From positions 434,001 to 498,000 of the forward strand of contig NZ_JAFEJG010000004.1 in assembly GCF_016888335.1 (NCBI RefSeq): a stretch of 64,000 nucleotides of DNA. The letters run 5' to 3'. Each line of letters begins with the position of its first letter. The first letter of the stretch is position 1. Shown here one piece after another: positions 42,639 through 54,570 of this stretch. The notes under the pieces are model-generated. The model made no database searches and had not been told where the DNA came from. It saw nothing but the letters and a program-made list of their open reading frames with translations. Both the position numbers and the translations under genes were made by a program. Source of the DNA: Janibacter endophyticus. Its GTDB lineage: Bacteria; Actinomycetota; Actinomycetes; Actinomycetales; Dermatophilaceae.

Positions 42639-44561
42639 TCATGCCTGGGTGCCGTTGCCCTCGGGGGTGCGCCGGGGCAGCAGGGCGACGACATGGGTGG
42701 CCGTCTCCGGGAGGCCGGTCTCCTCACGGGCCACGGTGACCTTGCCCGAGGGTGTGACGAGGAAGAGGACGACGGCGTCGTCGCCGTAGCGCTCGGCGAA
42801 GTCCTCGCCGGTGAACTCCTTGGACAGCCGGGTCCGGCGCACCTGCATGCCGTCCTCGTGCCGCTGGCTGATCTCGTCGAAGGTCAGCGGGGGGTCGAAG
42901 GCGAGCCGCGCGGCCAGGTGGTCGCTCGGCCGGCGCTTGCTCGACGCCGCGGAGGTGTCGGCCCGGCGCAGCTGGTACGTGTGGGCGCTGCCGAAGAGCG
43001 AGCTGTACTCCCGGGCAACCGTGGAGTTCATCTCGTCGTCGGCGGTGACGGCGAGGAGGTGGCCCATGCCGGAGGGGTCGAGCTCGTCGCTGGTGATGTC
43101 GGAGAGGATGTGCCCGTAGTACGTCTCGAGGCCGCGCTGCCGGGCCGCGCGGATCCCGGTGTAGACGTGGCTGACGACCCGGACGGGGACGCCGAGCTCC
43201 TTGAGCTGCTCACCGGCGTCGATGACCCACGGCGCCGACCCGGCGAAGAGCACCCCCTGCGGAGAGGTCGAGGCGAGTCCCAGCCGCTCGGCGAGACGGC
43301 CCACGCCGAGGCCGTAGATCGCGACCGTACCGACGACGACGAGGAAGACGAGGGGGACGAGTCCCTGCGCCTGCCCGGCGAGCCCGGTGAGGTCCTCGGC
43401 GCGGGCGGTCAGGGCGTCGGCATCGGCGGCACCGCTGGCACGGGCTGCACGGGCGGCTGCGGAGACCTCCTGCGCGCGGTGGCCGATCTCGATGGCGAAG
43501 ATGCTCGTCACCGCGGCGGCGACGATGCCCCGGGGGGCCATGAAGGCCAGGAGGGTGCGCTCCCGGACGTCGGAGTCCGATCCGCGCAGCGAGAGGTAGA
43601 CGCTCACCGGCCGCACGACAAGGACGAGCAGGGCGATGAAGATCGCTGCCTCGGGGGCGATCTCGACGATCTGCTCCCAGCTGACGAGACCGCCGAGGAG
43701 GATGAAGAGCGAGCCGACGAAGAGCACCTGGAGGTGCTCCTTGAACTCCACGACCCGGTGGAGGTGGATGTCCGGCGAGTTGGCGAGGTAGACGCCGAGG
43801 ACGGTGATCGTCAGCAGGCCGCTCTCGGCGGCGACCATGTTGGAGGCGACGAAGACGGCGAGTGCGACGGCGAGGAAGAAGACGCCCTGGAGGAAGTCGG
43901 GGATGAGGTGCCGCACCATGGCCATCCGCAGCAGGTGGCCGACGCCGATGCCTAGCCCGACCCCGAGGATCACCGTGACGAGCAGCCCCCGGGCCGCGGC
44001 CTCGAGGGGCGAGCTGCCGGCCCCGACGATGGCCTGGAGGACGAGGGTGGCCAGGACCGCGCCGATCGGGTCGACGACGATGCCCTCCCAGCGCAGCAGG
44101 GCGGCCGTGCGGCGGGTCGGCCGGAGCTGGCGGACGATCGGGTTGATGACCGTCGGGCCGGTGACGACGAGCAGGGCGCCGAGGAGCACGGCCAGGCGGG
44201 GCTCGACCCCCGCGACCCAGGCTGAGAGCGCGATGAGCGGGGCCGCGATGACGACGGTGAGGGTGCACAGCCGCAGCACGCTCTGACCGAGGTCACGGAC
44301 CTGCTGGATCTTCAGCGAGAGCGACCCCTCGAAGAGGATGATCCCGACCGTCAGCGAGACGCCTGCGTAGAGGACGTCCTGCCCGACGACGCTGACGGCG
44401 TCGATGACCGTCCCGAGACCGAAGCCGGCGATGAGCAGGACGAGGATCGACGGGATCTTCAGGTGCCAGGCGAGCAGCTGCGCGAGGGCTGCGATGAGGA
44501 CGATGCCCGCGAGATAGCTCGCGGGCATGGCAGCGGTGAGGGTGTCGAGGAGGCCGTCCAC
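42639..44561 (-). CDS. Na+(K+)/H+ antiporter, CPA family, with C-terminal RCK-like domain
   Basis: 640 aa. About 12 membrane helices in the first ~400 residues, with the ion-site region VTGPTVINPIVRQLRPT and VVDPIGAVLATLVLQ. A cytosolic regulatory part with an RCK-N-like Rossmann region (~440-560, ending TADDEMNSTVAREY) follows. GTG 44561 starts the protein and is supported by TAGCGT 7 nt upstream with no Shine-Dalgarno. Convergent with dmpC. Confidence 0.9.
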   Translation of the reverse strand: MDGLLDTLTAAMPASYLAGIVLIAALAQLLAWHLKIPSILVLLIAGFGLGTVIDAVSVVGQDVLYAGVSLTVGIILFEGSLSLKIQQVRDLGQSVLRLCTLTVVIAAPLIALSAWVAGVEPRLAVLLGALLVVTGPTVINPIVRQLRPTRRTAALLRWEGIVVDPIGAVLATLVLQAIVGAGSSPLEAAARGLLVTVILGVGLGIGVGHLLRMAMVRHLIPDFLQGVFFLAVALAVFVASNMVAAESGLLTITVLGVYLANSPDIHLHRVVEFKEHLQVLFVGSLFILLGGLVSWEQIVEIAPEAAIFIALLVLVVRPVSVYLSLRGSDSDVRERTLLAFMAPRGIVAAAVTSIFAIEIGHRAQEVSAAARAARASGAADADALTARAEDLTGLAGQAQGLVPLVFLVVVGTVAIYGLGVGRLAERLGLASTSPQGVLFAGSAPWVIDAGEQLKELGVPVRVVSHVYTGIRAARQRGLETYYGHILSDITSDELDPSGMGHLLAVTADDEMNSTVAREYSSLFGSAHTYQLRRADTSAASSKRRPSDHLAARLAFDPPLTFDEISQRHEDGMQVRRTRLSKEFTGEDFAERYGDDAVVLFLVTPSGKVTVAREETGLPETATHVVALLPRRTPEGNGTQA

Positions 44562-44568
44562 GGGGCAG

Positions 44569-44574
44569 ACGCTA
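44569..44574 (-). promoter_or_regulatory. -10 element, antiporter gene (leaderless type)
   Basis: TAGCGT on the minus strand, 7 nt before the GTG at 44561. Confidence 0.55.
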
Positions 44575-44623
44575 CGTGCTCCCTGTGGCAGGGTGGAGCG
44601 GTCCCGGCCACCGAGAGGACGTG

Positions 44624-45523
44624 ATGATGGCCCGCGATCACCGTGGTGACGAACCCACCCCGCTCGAGCCGAACCCGCTCGACGACCTTCTCTTCGGCCG
44701 TGCGGACGAGGTGCCCCCGCCGGACCCGACCGAGGTGATCCCGCGCTCGAGCGAGCGACCCGGCGCGGAGGAGACCCAGGTGGTCCCCCAGGCCTCCCCC
44801 GGCCGCCCGCCGACCACTCCGGCCAAGACCCCTTCGTCGGTTCCCACCTCTGCGCCGGCCCCCGCGGCGGTCCGACCATCGGGCTCCGTCCCCGAGGACT
44901 GGTGGAGCGACGATGCCGCCCCGTCCCGCGGCGACGACGCGGCGGCCCACCAGGGTGGCGCGGCCACTCCCCCGCCGACCGCGCCGAGGCCGGCCCGGGC
45001 GCCGCTGCCTCGCATCCCCGAGGACCGGCCGCGCCGCGCCCGGGCGCTGGGTATCGTCCTGCTCCTCCTCGGCGCGCTCGCCGCCGGTGCCCTCATCGCC
45101 CTCGGGGTCCTCTACCTCATGGAGCGCGACGAGCCGGTCGCCTCCCCCACGACCTCGCAGACCTCGGAGCAGCCGCCGGCCGAGGAGGAGCCCACCGAGC
45201 AGCCGGCGGAGGAGCCGACCACGTCCTCGCCGACCTCCTCGGAGACGACCCCTCCCGAGCGCACCGGTGAGCTCCCGTCGGGTGCGACCGCGTGCGGCGG
45301 CCCCAAGGACGGCATCTCCGCGGGCCGGACCAACGACGTGACGTCCTGCCCCTTCGCCATGGCCGTCCGGGACGCCTACCTCGCCGCCGACCCCGGCGAC
45401 GACGGCGCGGCGACGCTCACCGTGGCCAGCCCGGTGACCCTACGTAGCTACACGATGCGCTGCTCGGGCGCGGTCGTCACGACCTGCACCGGCGGCAACG
45501 ACGCCTCCGTCGTCCTCTACTAG
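44624..45523 (+). CDS. Single-pass membrane protein, unknown function
   Basis: 299 aa. Cytosolic acidic, Pro-rich N-terminus (~1-130); one membrane helix (~145-168, GIVLLLLGALAAGALIALGVLYL); Thr/Glu/Pro-rich stalk; and a small C-terminal domain with four Cys (TACGG, TSCPF, MRCSG, TTCTGG), likely two disulfides. GAGAGGAC lies before ATG 44624 (a second ATG follows at 44627). Similar ectodomain stalks occur on the kinases here. Function not recognised. Confidence 0.75.
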   Translation: MMARDHRGDEPTPLEPNPLDDLLFGRADEVPPPDPTEVIPRSSERPGAEETQVVPQASPGRPPTTPAKTPSSVPTSAPAPAAVRPSGSVPEDWWSDDAAPSRGDDAAAHQGGAATPPPTAPRPARAPLPRIPEDRPRRARALGIVLLLLGALAAGALIALGVLYLMERDEPVASPTTSQTSEQPPAEEEPTEQPAEEPTTSSPTSSETTPPERTGELPSGATACGGPKDGISAGRTNDVTSCPFAMAVRDAYLAADPGDDGAATLTVASPVTLRSYTMRCSGAVVTTCTGGNDASVVLY

Positions 45524-45527
45524 GCCC

Positions 45528-46409
45528 GTGCGCCGCCGGCTGCTCGTCGCCGTGACGGCGGCCTGCGTCGCGCTGAGCGGCTGCGGCGCCGTGCGGGTGA
45601 GCGTCGAGCGCGCCCCCTCGCCCACCACGGACGAAGGGGTGCCCGCCCCGTCGTGCTCCCCCTCGCCGTCGTCGTCGGGCCGGGTGGTTGTCGGAGCCGA
45701 GGCGCGCCGGGCCCTGGAGCGGGTCGTCGAGGACCATCCGGAGGTCGCGATCTCCCTCGCCCCGGTCGGCGGGGACGGCACCCCGGTCACCGTCGGGGCG
45801 GACGAGACGCTCCCCGCCTGGTCGACGATCAAGGTGCCGCTGGCGCTCGCGGCGCACCGGGCGCACCCGAAGGACGCCGCGGCCCGCGCCGACATCGAGG
45901 CCGCGATCACCGTGTCGGACAACGAGGCCGCGGCCCGGCTGTGGACGGGGCTCGGAGAGCCGGCGCAGGCCCGGCGGGCCGTCGAGCGGGTGCTGCGCGA
46001 GGCCGGCGACCGCACCACGCGGGTCCAGGACCGGCAGGTGGTCGCGGGGTACTCCCCCTTCGGCCAGACGCGGTGGCGGGTCGAGGACCAGGCGCTCTTC
46101 CTCGCCGGCGCCGCGTGCGCGCCGGACGCGGCGGTGGTGACCGACCCGATGGGCCGGCTGGTCGGCGGCCACACCTGGGGACTGGCCGGGTTGGACGGCG
46201 CGGTGGCGAAGGGGGGATGGGGGCCGACCGCGGACGGGTACGTGCTGCGGCAGATGGGCCTCCTCCCCGGGGCGAAGGGGGGTCGTCTCGCCGTGGCCGT
46301 CCAGCTGCGCACGAGCGACCACGCGACCGGGACCGCGCTGATGGACGAGGTCGCGGCGGTCCTTGCGGAGCACGTCGCGGACCTCCCCGGCGGCCGCTGC
46401 CCGCCCTGA
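45528..46409 (+). CDS. Serine beta-lactamase-like lipoprotein
   Basis: 293 aa. N-terminal lipoprotein signal ending in lipobox LSGC (Cys19). A class-A beta-lactamase/transpeptidase fold is indicated by SxxK (STIK, ~residue 105) and SDN (TVSDNEAA, ~130). The usual KTG is replaced by AKGG, so enzymatic activity is uncertain. It starts 4 nt after the previous gene and probably shares its transcript. Possible wall-modifying enzyme or a non-lactamase relative. Confidence 0.82.
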   Translation: MRRRLLVAVTAACVALSGCGAVRVSVERAPSPTTDEGVPAPSCSPSPSSSGRVVVGAEARRALERVVEDHPEVAISLAPVGGDGTPVTVGADETLPAWSTIKVPLALAAHRAHPKDAAARADIEAAITVSDNEAAARLWTGLGEPAQARRAVERVLREAGDRTTRVQDRQVVAGYSPFGQTRWRVEDQALFLAGAACAPDAAVVTDPMGRLVGGHTWGLAGLDGAVAKGGWGPTADGYVLRQMGLLPGAKGGRLAVAVQLRTSDHATGTALMDEVAAVLAEHVADLPGGRCPP

Positions 46410-46420
46410 CCTCACCATCT

Positions 46421-46441
46421 CGCACGAGCCAAGGCTCGTGC
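46421..46441 (+). repeat. Palindromic element copy 9 (AA)
   Basis: CGCACGAGCC / GGCTCGTGC around AA, last base lost. Part of a 42-bp tandem unit with copy 10, which shares the CCCTGACCTCACCATCT leader. Confidence 0.93.
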
Positions 46442-46462
46442 CCTCCCCTGACCTCACCATCT

Positions 46463-46484
46463 CGCACGAGCCAAGGCTCGTGCG
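46463..46484 (+). repeat. Palindromic element copy 10 (AA)
   Basis: Perfect core, exactly 42 bp after copy 9 with the same preceding sequence. Confidence 0.95.
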
Positions 46485-46509
46485 CTTCCCGGACCCAGCT
46501 CGTGGCGGT

Positions 46510-46528
46510 ACGAGCCTTGGCTCGTGCG
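46510..46528 (-). repeat. Palindromic element copy 11 (TT)
   Basis: ACGAGCC-TT-GGCTCGTGCG; inverted relative to copies 9 and 10. Confidence 0.93.
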
Positions 46529-46684
46529 AAGGGTCGTTGCTCGCCGCCCTGGTGGGCGCTGCGAGAAGGCGTCTCAGGGCCCTTAAGGGGGTGGGCGGCA
46601 TACGGGGAGTCGTGAGGCGGGGATTTCGCCGCTCAGATCGGCCGCCACGGGCCTGCAAATGCGTGCGTTGTCGTCATGGAGCGG

Positions 46685-48919
<2,235 letters not shown>

Positions 48920-48970
48920 CGCGCGGCACTCCCCCCTTCGCCCCGCTCCCCCTTCGCACCAAGGTGACCG

Positions 48971-51568
48971 ATGACTGACACGCCTGACACCCCCATCACC
49001 GACCGGATCGACCCGGTCGACCTCAACACCGAGATGCAGCGCAGCTACATCGAGTACGCGATGAGCGTCATCGTCAGCCGCGCCCTGCCGGACGTCCGCG
49101 ACGGCCTCAAGCCGGTGCACCGTCGGATCGTCTACGCCATGTACGACGGCGGCTACCGCCCCGACCGTGGCTACAACAAGTGCAGCCGCGTCGTCGGCGA
49201 CGTCATGGGGCAGTACCACCCGCACGGTGACACGGCGATCTACGACGCGATGGTGCGGCTCGTGCAGCCGTGGTCGCTGCGCTATCCGCTCATCGACGGG
49301 CAGGGCAACTTCGGCTCGGCGGGCAACGACGGCGCGGCCGCGCCCCGGTACACCGAGTGCAAGATGGCCCCGATCGCGCTCGAGCTCGTCCGCGACATCG
49401 ACCAGAAGACCGTCGACTTCGTCCCGAACTACGACGGCAAGACGATGCAGCCTGACGTGCTGCCCGCGCGCTTCCCCAACCTGCTCGTCAACGGCTCGGC
49501 CGGCATCGCCGTCGGCATGGCCACGCAGATCCCGCCGCACAACCTGCGCGAGGTCGCGGACGCCGCCCAGTGGCTGCTCGCGAACCCCGAGTCCTCCCGC
49601 GAGGAGCAGCTCGAGGCCGTCATGGCGCGGGTCAAGGGCCCGGACTTCCCCACCGGCGCGCTCATCATGGGCACGCGCGGCATCGACGACGCCTACCGCA
49701 CGGGCCGCGGCTCGATCATCATGCGCGCGGTCGTTGAGGTCGAGGAGATCCAGGGCCGCACCTGCCTCGTCGTCACCGAGCTGCCCTACCAGGTCAACCC
49801 CGACGCGCTCGCGCTGAAGATCGCCGACCTCACCAAGGAGGGCAAGCTCGCCGGCATCGCCGACATCCGCGACGAGACCTCGGGCCGGACCGGCCAGCGT
49901 CTCGTCATCGTGCTCAAGCGCGACGCGGTCGCCAAGGTCGTCCTCAACAACCTCTACAAGCACACCCAGTTGCAGACGAACTTCGGCGCGAACATGCTCG
50001 CCCTCGTCGACGGGGTGCCGCGGACGCTGCCGATCTCGGCCTTCATCCGGCACTGGGTCGAGCACCAGGTCGAGGTCATCGTGCGCCGGACGCAGTACCG
50101 GCTCGACAAGGCCGAGGCCGAGATCCACATCCTGCGCGGCCTGCTCAAGGCGCTCGACGCGCTCGACGAGGTCATCGCGCTCATCCGCCGCAGCCCCACG
50201 GTCGAGGCGGCCCGCGACGGGCTCATCGAGCTGCTCGACATCGACGAGCGGCAGGCCCGGGCGATCCTCGAGATGCAGCTGCGTCGCCTCGCGGCCCTCG
50301 AGCGGCAGAAGATCATCGACGATCACGACGCCCTCGAGGCGCAGATCATCGACTTCACCGACATCCTCGCCAAGCCGGAGCGGCAGCGGAGCATCATCTC
50401 CGAGGAGCTCCAGGAGATCGTCGACCGCTATGGCGACGACCGGCGCTCGCGGATCATGCCCTTCGACGGCGACGTCGCGATGGAGGACCTCATCCCCGAG
50501 GAGGACGTCGTCGTGACGATCACCCGCGGCGGCTACGCCAAGCGGGTCAAGGTCAGCGAGTACCGCAGCCAGCGTCGTGGCGGCAAGGGTGTGCGGGGCG
50601 CGACCCTGCGCGGGGAGGATGTCGTCGAGCACTTCGGGACGACGACCTCGCACCACTGGCTGCTCTTCTTCACCAACTTCGGCCGGGTCTACCGGGCGAA
50701 GGCCTACGAGCTGCCGGACGCGAGCCGGGACGGCAAGGGCCAGCACGTCGCGAACCTCCTCGCCTTCCAGCCGGAGGAGAAGATCGCGGCGGTCATGGCG
50801 ATCAAGGACTACGAGGCCGCCCCGTACCTCGTCCTCGCGACCCGCAACGGTCTGACGAAGAAGACCCGTCTCACCGAGTACGACTCGCCCCGCTCGGGCG
50901 GTCTCATCGCGATCAACCTGCGCGACGGTGACGAGCTCGTCTCGGCCGGGCTGGTCTCGGCGGAGGACGACCTGCTCCTCGTCTCGCGCAACGCCATGTC
51001 GGTGCGCTTCCACGCCACGGACGCGCAGCTGCGGCCGATGGGTCGAGGTACGAGCGGTGTGACGGGCATGAAGTTCCGCGACGGCGACTCGCTGCTCTCG
51101 ATGCAGGTCATCCCGGCCGGCACCGACCCGGACGTCTTCGTCGTCTTCGAGAACGGTGTCGCCAAGCGCACCGCCGCCTCGGAGTGGACGGCGAAGGGGC
51201 GCGGGACGCTCGGTGTCATGGCGGCGAAGTCCGGCAAGGGCGGCCAGCTCGTCGGGGCGCTCACCGTCGACGAGGGTGACGAGGTCATGGTCGTCATGGA
51301 GAAGGGCAACATCGTCCGCTCCGCGGTGGCCGAGGTCTCCCGCACGGGCCGCAACACGATGGGTGTCTCCTTCGCCACGCCCCGCAAGGGCGACTCGATC
51401 GTCGCGGTGGCCCGCAACGTCGACCGGGGTGTCGCGGACGAGGTCGAGGCCGCGCTGGAGGGTGACGCGGTAGCGTCTGACCCTGCAGCAGCAGAGGTCG
51501 AGGGCGAGAGCCCGGCGACCGACGCGACGACGGATGGTGGGACGGACGTCCCCGGAGGTGACGAGTGA
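48971..51568 (+). CDS. gyrA: DNA gyrase subunit A
   Basis: 865 aa. Winged-helix/tower DNA-cleaving core with active-site Y127 (APRYTECKM), and the quinolone pocket [15 protein letters not shown]-terminal beta-pinwheel with the GyrA box [15 protein letters not shown] ~40-residue acidic tail ends the protein. The stop overlaps the DUF3566 start. Confidence 0.98.
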   Translation: MTDTPDTPITDRIDPVDLNTEMQRSYIEYAMSVIVSRALPDVRDGLKPVHRRIVYAMYDGGYRPDRGYNKCSRVVGDVMGQYHPHGDTAIYDAMVRLVQPWSLRYPLIDGQGNFGSAGNDGAAAPRYTECKMAPIALELVRDIDQKTVDFVPNYDGKTMQPDVLPARFPNLLVNGSAGIAVGMATQIPPHNLREVADAAQWLLANPESSREEQLEAVMARVKGPDFPTGALIMGTRGIDDAYRTGRGSIIMRAVVEVEEIQGRTCLVVTELPYQVNPDALALKIADLTKEGKLAGIADIRDETSGRTGQRLVIVLKRDAVAKVVLNNLYKHTQLQTNFGANMLALVDGVPRTLPISAFIRHWVEHQVEVIVRRTQYRLDKAEAEIHILRGLLKALDALDEVIALIRRSPTVEAARDGLIELLDIDERQARAILEMQLRRLAALERQKIIDDHDALEAQIIDFTDILAKPERQRSIISEELQEIVDRYGDDRRSRIMPFDGDVAMEDLIPEEDVVVTITRGGYAKRVKVSEYRSQRRGGKGVRGATLRGEDVVEHFGTTTSHHWLLFFTNFGRVYRAKAYELPDASRDGKGQHVANLLAFQPEEKIAAVMAIKDYEAAPYLVLATRNGLTKKTRLTEYDSPRSGGLIAINLRDGDELVSAGLVSAEDDLLLVSRNAMSVRFHATDAQLRPMGRGTSGVTGMKFRDGDSLLSMQVIPAGTDPDVFVVFENGVAKRTAASEWTAKGRGTLGVMAAKSGKGGQLVGALTVDEGDEVMVVMEKGNIVRSAVAEVSRTGRNTMGVSFATPRKGDSIVAVARNVDRGVADEVEAALEGDAVASDPAAAEVEGESPATDATTDGGTDVPGGDE

Positions 51569-52023
51569 GCGACACGACGGTGATGCAACCGCGTGACAGC
51601 GAGACGGCGAAGGGGTCCGGCCCGGCCCGCCCGGCGGCGTCGCGTCCTGCGCGGGGTGGGCGGCGCGTCAAGCTCATGGTCTCTCGCGTCGACCCGTGGT
51701 CGGCGATGAAGGTCGGCTTCCTCCTGTCGGTCGCGCTGGGTATCGCGATGGTCGTCATGAGCGCCGTGCTGTGGAGCCTGATGTCCGCGATGGGCGTCTT
51801 CGACTCGGTCAACAGCCTCGCGAGCCAGATCATCGGTGAGGGCTCCGGCCAGGAGTTCGACATCATGGACTTCCTCGGCTTCGGGCGGGTGCTCTCGCTC
51901 TCCGTCGTCATCGCGGTCGTCGACGTCATCCTGCTCACCGCGCTCGCGACGCTCGGCGCCTTCCTCTACAACATCGTGGCCAGCCTCGTCGGCGGTCTGC
52001 ACCTCACCCTGACCGACGACTGA
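51565..52023 (+). CDS. DUF3566 membrane protein
   Basis: 152 aa. Basic cytosolic N-terminus, then [22 protein letters not shown] and a second hydrophobic helix (~115-140, [23 protein letters not shown]). Actinobacteria conserve this gene after gyrA; its function is unknown. GTG start inside the gyrA stop region (GTGA), so translation is coupled. Confidence 0.93.
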   Translation: MSDTTVMQPRDSETAKGSGPARPAASRPARGGRRVKLMVSRVDPWSAMKVGFLLSVALGIAMVVMSAVLWSLMSAMGVFDSVNSLASQIIGEGSGQEFDIMDFLGFGRVLSLSVVIAVVDVILLTALATLGAFLYNIVASLVGGLHLTLTDD

Positions 52024-52031
52024 TCCGCGTT

Positions 52032-52061
52032 TTGGCCGCCGCGCACCCCGTGAGGTAATCT
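52032..52061 (+). promoter_or_regulatory. Promoter of tRNA-Ile
   Basis: TTGGCC (52032-52037), 18 nt, TAATCT (52056-52061); the tRNA starts 20 nt later. Good match for a housekeeping promoter. Confidence 0.55.
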
Positions 52062-52081
52062 CGGGCGTCGCGTCAGCGCAC

Positions 52082-52155
52082 GGGCCTATAGCTCAGACGG
52101 TTAGAGCGCTTCCCTGATAAGGAAGAGGTCAGAGGTTCAAGTCCTCTTAGGCCCA
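52082..52155 (+). tRNA. tRNA-Ile (GAT anticodon)
   Basis: Complete cloverleaf: acceptor GGGCCTA / TAGGCCC, D-arm GCTC..GAGC, anticodon stem CTTCC with GAT, T-arm GAGGTTCAAGTCCTC. Discriminator A. CCA is not encoded. Confidence 0.98.
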
Positions 52156-52196
52156 CCCACTCCCCCTTCGCCGCCGGCGATCCTTCGGAGGTCACG

Positions 52197-52376
52197 ATGA
52201 AGAGGCTCCTCGTCCTCGCTGCTGCCGCCGCAGGCGCTGCCTATGTCCAGCGCAAGCTCGAGCAGCAGCGCTCGGAGAAGGACCTCTACGCCGCGGCCTC
52301 CGCCGGCCGGACGCGGACCGCGGACCCCGCTCCGCCGAAGGACGTGTGGGCGGCGGCGACGGACTCCCGGGTCTGA
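52197..52376 (+). CDS. DLW-39-like small protein
   Basis: 59 aa, between tRNA-Ile and tRNA-Ala. MKRLLVLAAAAAGAAYVQRKLEQQ is a short membrane anchor followed by a charged segment KDLYAAAS and ending VWAAATDSRV. Actinobacteria carry a small protein (DLW-39) at this place; here the DLW motif reads DLY. GGAGG lies 6 nt before the ATG. Function unknown. Confidence 0.82.
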   Translation: MKRLLVLAAAAAGAAYVQRKLEQQRSEKDLYAAASAGRTRTADPAPPKDVWAAATDSRV

Positions 52377-52401
52377 TACCAGCGACAACTGAAGAGCCCT
52401 C

Positions 52402-52474
52402 GGGGGCGTGGCGCAATTGGTAGCGCACCTGCTTTGCAAGCAGGGGGTTAGGGGTTCGAGTCCCCTCGCCTCCA
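52402..52474 (+). tRNA. tRNA-Ala (TGC anticodon)
   Basis: Acceptor GGGGGCG / CGCCTCC (one G-T pair), D-arm GCGC..GCGC, anticodon stem with TGC, T-arm GGGGTTCGAGTCCCC. Discriminator A, no encoded CCA. Confidence 0.98.
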
Positions 52475-52596
52475 CCGAGTGAGAGACGGTCCCTGACCTC
52501 CAGCGTGCACAGATCGCTGTCCAGCGGTCGCAGCCGCGGATATTACGTGCCAACAGCCGTGAGACGGCGATCCATGCACACTCAGCGACCTGCGGC

Positions 52597-53688
52597 TCAG
52601 ATCTTGTCCGCCGTCCGGCCGGTTGGCTTCTGAGGTGCTGCCTTCTTCGTCGCCCTCTTCCTCGAAGGCTTCGCCGCCGGCACCACCTCGAGGATCGAGG
52701 GCAGCGAGGCGTAGAAGGGCTCCAGGTGAGCCCGGACCCGTTCCTCGAGCAGCCCGCTGGTCCGGGCGTGCTCCAGGCCGGGACGGATGATCTCGAGGAC
52801 ATCGGCGACGACGGACTCCACCGCGATGCCCCACTCGTCGAGGAGCTCGCCGATCGGCCGCTCCGCGTACCACTCGAGAGCCGCGTGGGTGACCGACTCG
52901 ACGACCTCGGCGATCACCCCTTCGTCCTGCCAACGGCGGATCACCGGGCCGAGGGCGAGGAGGAGCTCGCGGGTCCCCCCGGGGTCCGCCACCGCGAGGA
53001 GCTCCCCGGTCCGCCGGTCTGCGATCGTCGTCCAGACCTCCTCGGCCATCTCGGTGAGCAGCTCAGGGGTCAGCGTCGCCTCGAGGTAGCGGCGGCTCTC
53101 CCGGAGGGTCTCGCTGAGGTTGGCCTCGACGAAGGCGGTGAGCCGACGGTCGACCCCGTCGCCGAGTCCCGGGGCGGCGGTGCTCATCGTCTTCTGACCG
53201 AACCTCACCAGCGTCGAGGCACCTGGCACCCTGCGGGCCACGACGTTCTCCGTGAGGAGGTAGCCCTTGACCCCCTGGTAGAGCACGTGGGAGACGAGCT
53301 TGCGGTAGCCCGTGCTCTCCGTCACCGCGGCGATGACGGCGTCCCGCACCGAGCGCTCGTCGGCGAGCAGGCTGACGAGCGCGTCGTAGTCGGCGGCGTC
53401 GACGAGCTCGGCGACCGGCGCGTCGAAGCTCGTGAGGACCTCGTGCCCCGCGGCGACGACGTCGGCGACCACCTCGAGGAGCGCGTCGCCGAGGTCCAGC
53501 CCGGCGACGAGCTGCCCCACGGCGCGGGCCGTCGGCTCCGCGGGCGCGACCTCGGCGACGGAGGTCCCGGCGAGCCGCTGCCGCACCGCGCCGGCGTGCT
53601 CCTGCACGGTCTCGTCGAGCCGGTCACCGCTCCACCGGGCCAGCTCGAACGCGACATGGGCCTCGAGCAGTGCCTGGGGGTCCGTCAT
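52597..53688 (-). CDS. Uncharacterised helical protein
   Basis: 363 aa, no signal peptide or membrane helix, mostly alpha-helical and acidic up to ~330. A Lys/Ala/Pro tail follows (KPSRKRATKKAAPQKP). I recognise no domain; similar proteins probably exist in related actinobacteria. TAGCGT lies 6 nt before ATG 53688, so leaderless. It converges with tRNA-Ala. Confidence 0.8.
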   Translation of the reverse strand: MTDPQALLEAHVAFELARWSGDRLDETVQEHAGAVRQRLAGTSVAEVAPAEPTARAVGQLVAGLDLGDALLEVVADVVAAGHEVLTSFDAPVAELVDAADYDALVSLLADERSVRDAVIAAVTESTGYRKLVSHVLYQGVKGYLLTENVVARRVPGASTLVRFGQKTMSTAAPGLGDGVDRRLTAFVEANLSETLRESRRYLEATLTPELLTEMAEEVWTTIADRRTGELLAVADPGGTRELLLALGPVIRRWQDEGVIAEVVESVTHAALEWYAERPIGELLDEWGIAVESVVADVLEIIRPGLEHARTSGLLEERVRAHLEPFYASLPSILEVVPAAKPSRKRATKKAAPQKPTGRTADKI

Positions 53689-53694
53689 CCCTGC

Positions 53695-53700
53695 ACGCTA
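53695..53700 (-). promoter_or_regulatory. -10 element (leaderless type)
   Basis: TAGCGT on the minus strand, 6 nt before the ATG at 53688. Confidence 0.5.
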
Positions 53701-53778
53701 GCCGAGGTGGGGTCGCCGGCGGGGTCCCAGCGCACGCGGCCGCACGAGGCCCGCCTCGCCCGACCGGTCGCACGCACC

Positions 53779-54570
53779 TCAGGCGTCCAGCGCGCCCCGG
53801 GCCAGGGAGTCACCCGAGTGCTCAGGCTTGTCGTCGTACGGCTCTCGCGAGATGTCGACGATGGTGTAGCCCTGGTCGATGAGCTCCTGGGTGACCTGGT
53901 AGTCCCGGCGGTCCTGGCCGTCCATGACGCCGATCGAGACCATCCTCGTGCCGTCGGCGTTGATCAGCCACAGCTCGAGGTATCCCTCGCCATCTGGGAT
54001 GGAGTCCGGCACGACCCTCACCGCGAGGTTCTCGCCGGTCCGGACGAGCTGCGCCTGACCGCGCGGGACGGCGGCCGGGTCCACGGTGCGCAGCTGGGCC
54101 ACCCGCTGCACCTCCTCCTGCGGACCGGTGGCCATCTCTCGCCCCAGCGAGATCCCCAGGACCAGGGCTGCGGCCGCAGCCAGCCACGGGAGCGAGCGCC
54201 GCACGAGCGCCGGACCCGCCGATCGGGGTGCGGGGGCGCCGGCCACCTGTGCCGGCGGCACCGAGGTCAGCGGCACCCCTTCGCCCTCGCGCAAGGTGCT
54301 CGAGATGCGCGACCAGACGTCGTCGGCCGGGTAGCTCCAGACCATCGAGAGGTCTGCGTCAAGGGTCTCCGAGAGCGGTCGGCTCTCGCCCGGCAGACGC
54401 CCGGACGCCAGATCCCTCAGCTCGGCGTGCACGGTCGTGCACCGGGGGCACCCGGCGAGGTGGGCGGAGACCGCGGGGTCTGGGACCAACCCGTCCTGGA
54501 CGTCGATCGCGTGCCCCGCCAGGTCCTCATCGGTCGGGTGGCTGACTGTGCGCTCGTGCTGATCACTCAT
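53779..54570 (-). CDS. rskA: Anti-sigma-K factor, RskA family
   Basis: 263 aa. The N-terminal zinc anti-sigma motif is H37-X3-C41-X2-C44 (HLAGCPRC). One membrane helix (~130-150, LPWLAAAAALVLGISLG); the C-terminal RskA-type domain outside (GENLAVRVVPDSIPDGEGYLELWLIN). Holds the sigma factor until regulated proteolysis. Overlaps the sigma gene by 8 nt. Confidence 0.92.
   Translation of the reverse strand: MSDQHERTVSHPTDEDLAGHAIDVQDGLVPDPAVSAHLAGCPRCTTVHAELRDLASGRLPGESRPLSETLDADLSMVWSYPADDVWSRISSTLREGEGVPLTSVPPAQVAGAPAPRSAGPALVRRSLPWLAAAAALVLGISLGREMATGPQEEVQRVAQLRTVDPAAVPRGQAQLVRTGENLAVRVVPDSIPDGEGYLELWLINADGTRMVSIGVMDGQDRRDYQVTQELIDQGYTIVDISREPYDDKPEHSGDSLARGALDA

Noticed and set aside
52475-52596. 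Further tRNA or small RNA after tRNA-Ala
   Set aside because: No cloverleaf, hairpin with U-tract or conserved element was seen in this 122-bp spacer.
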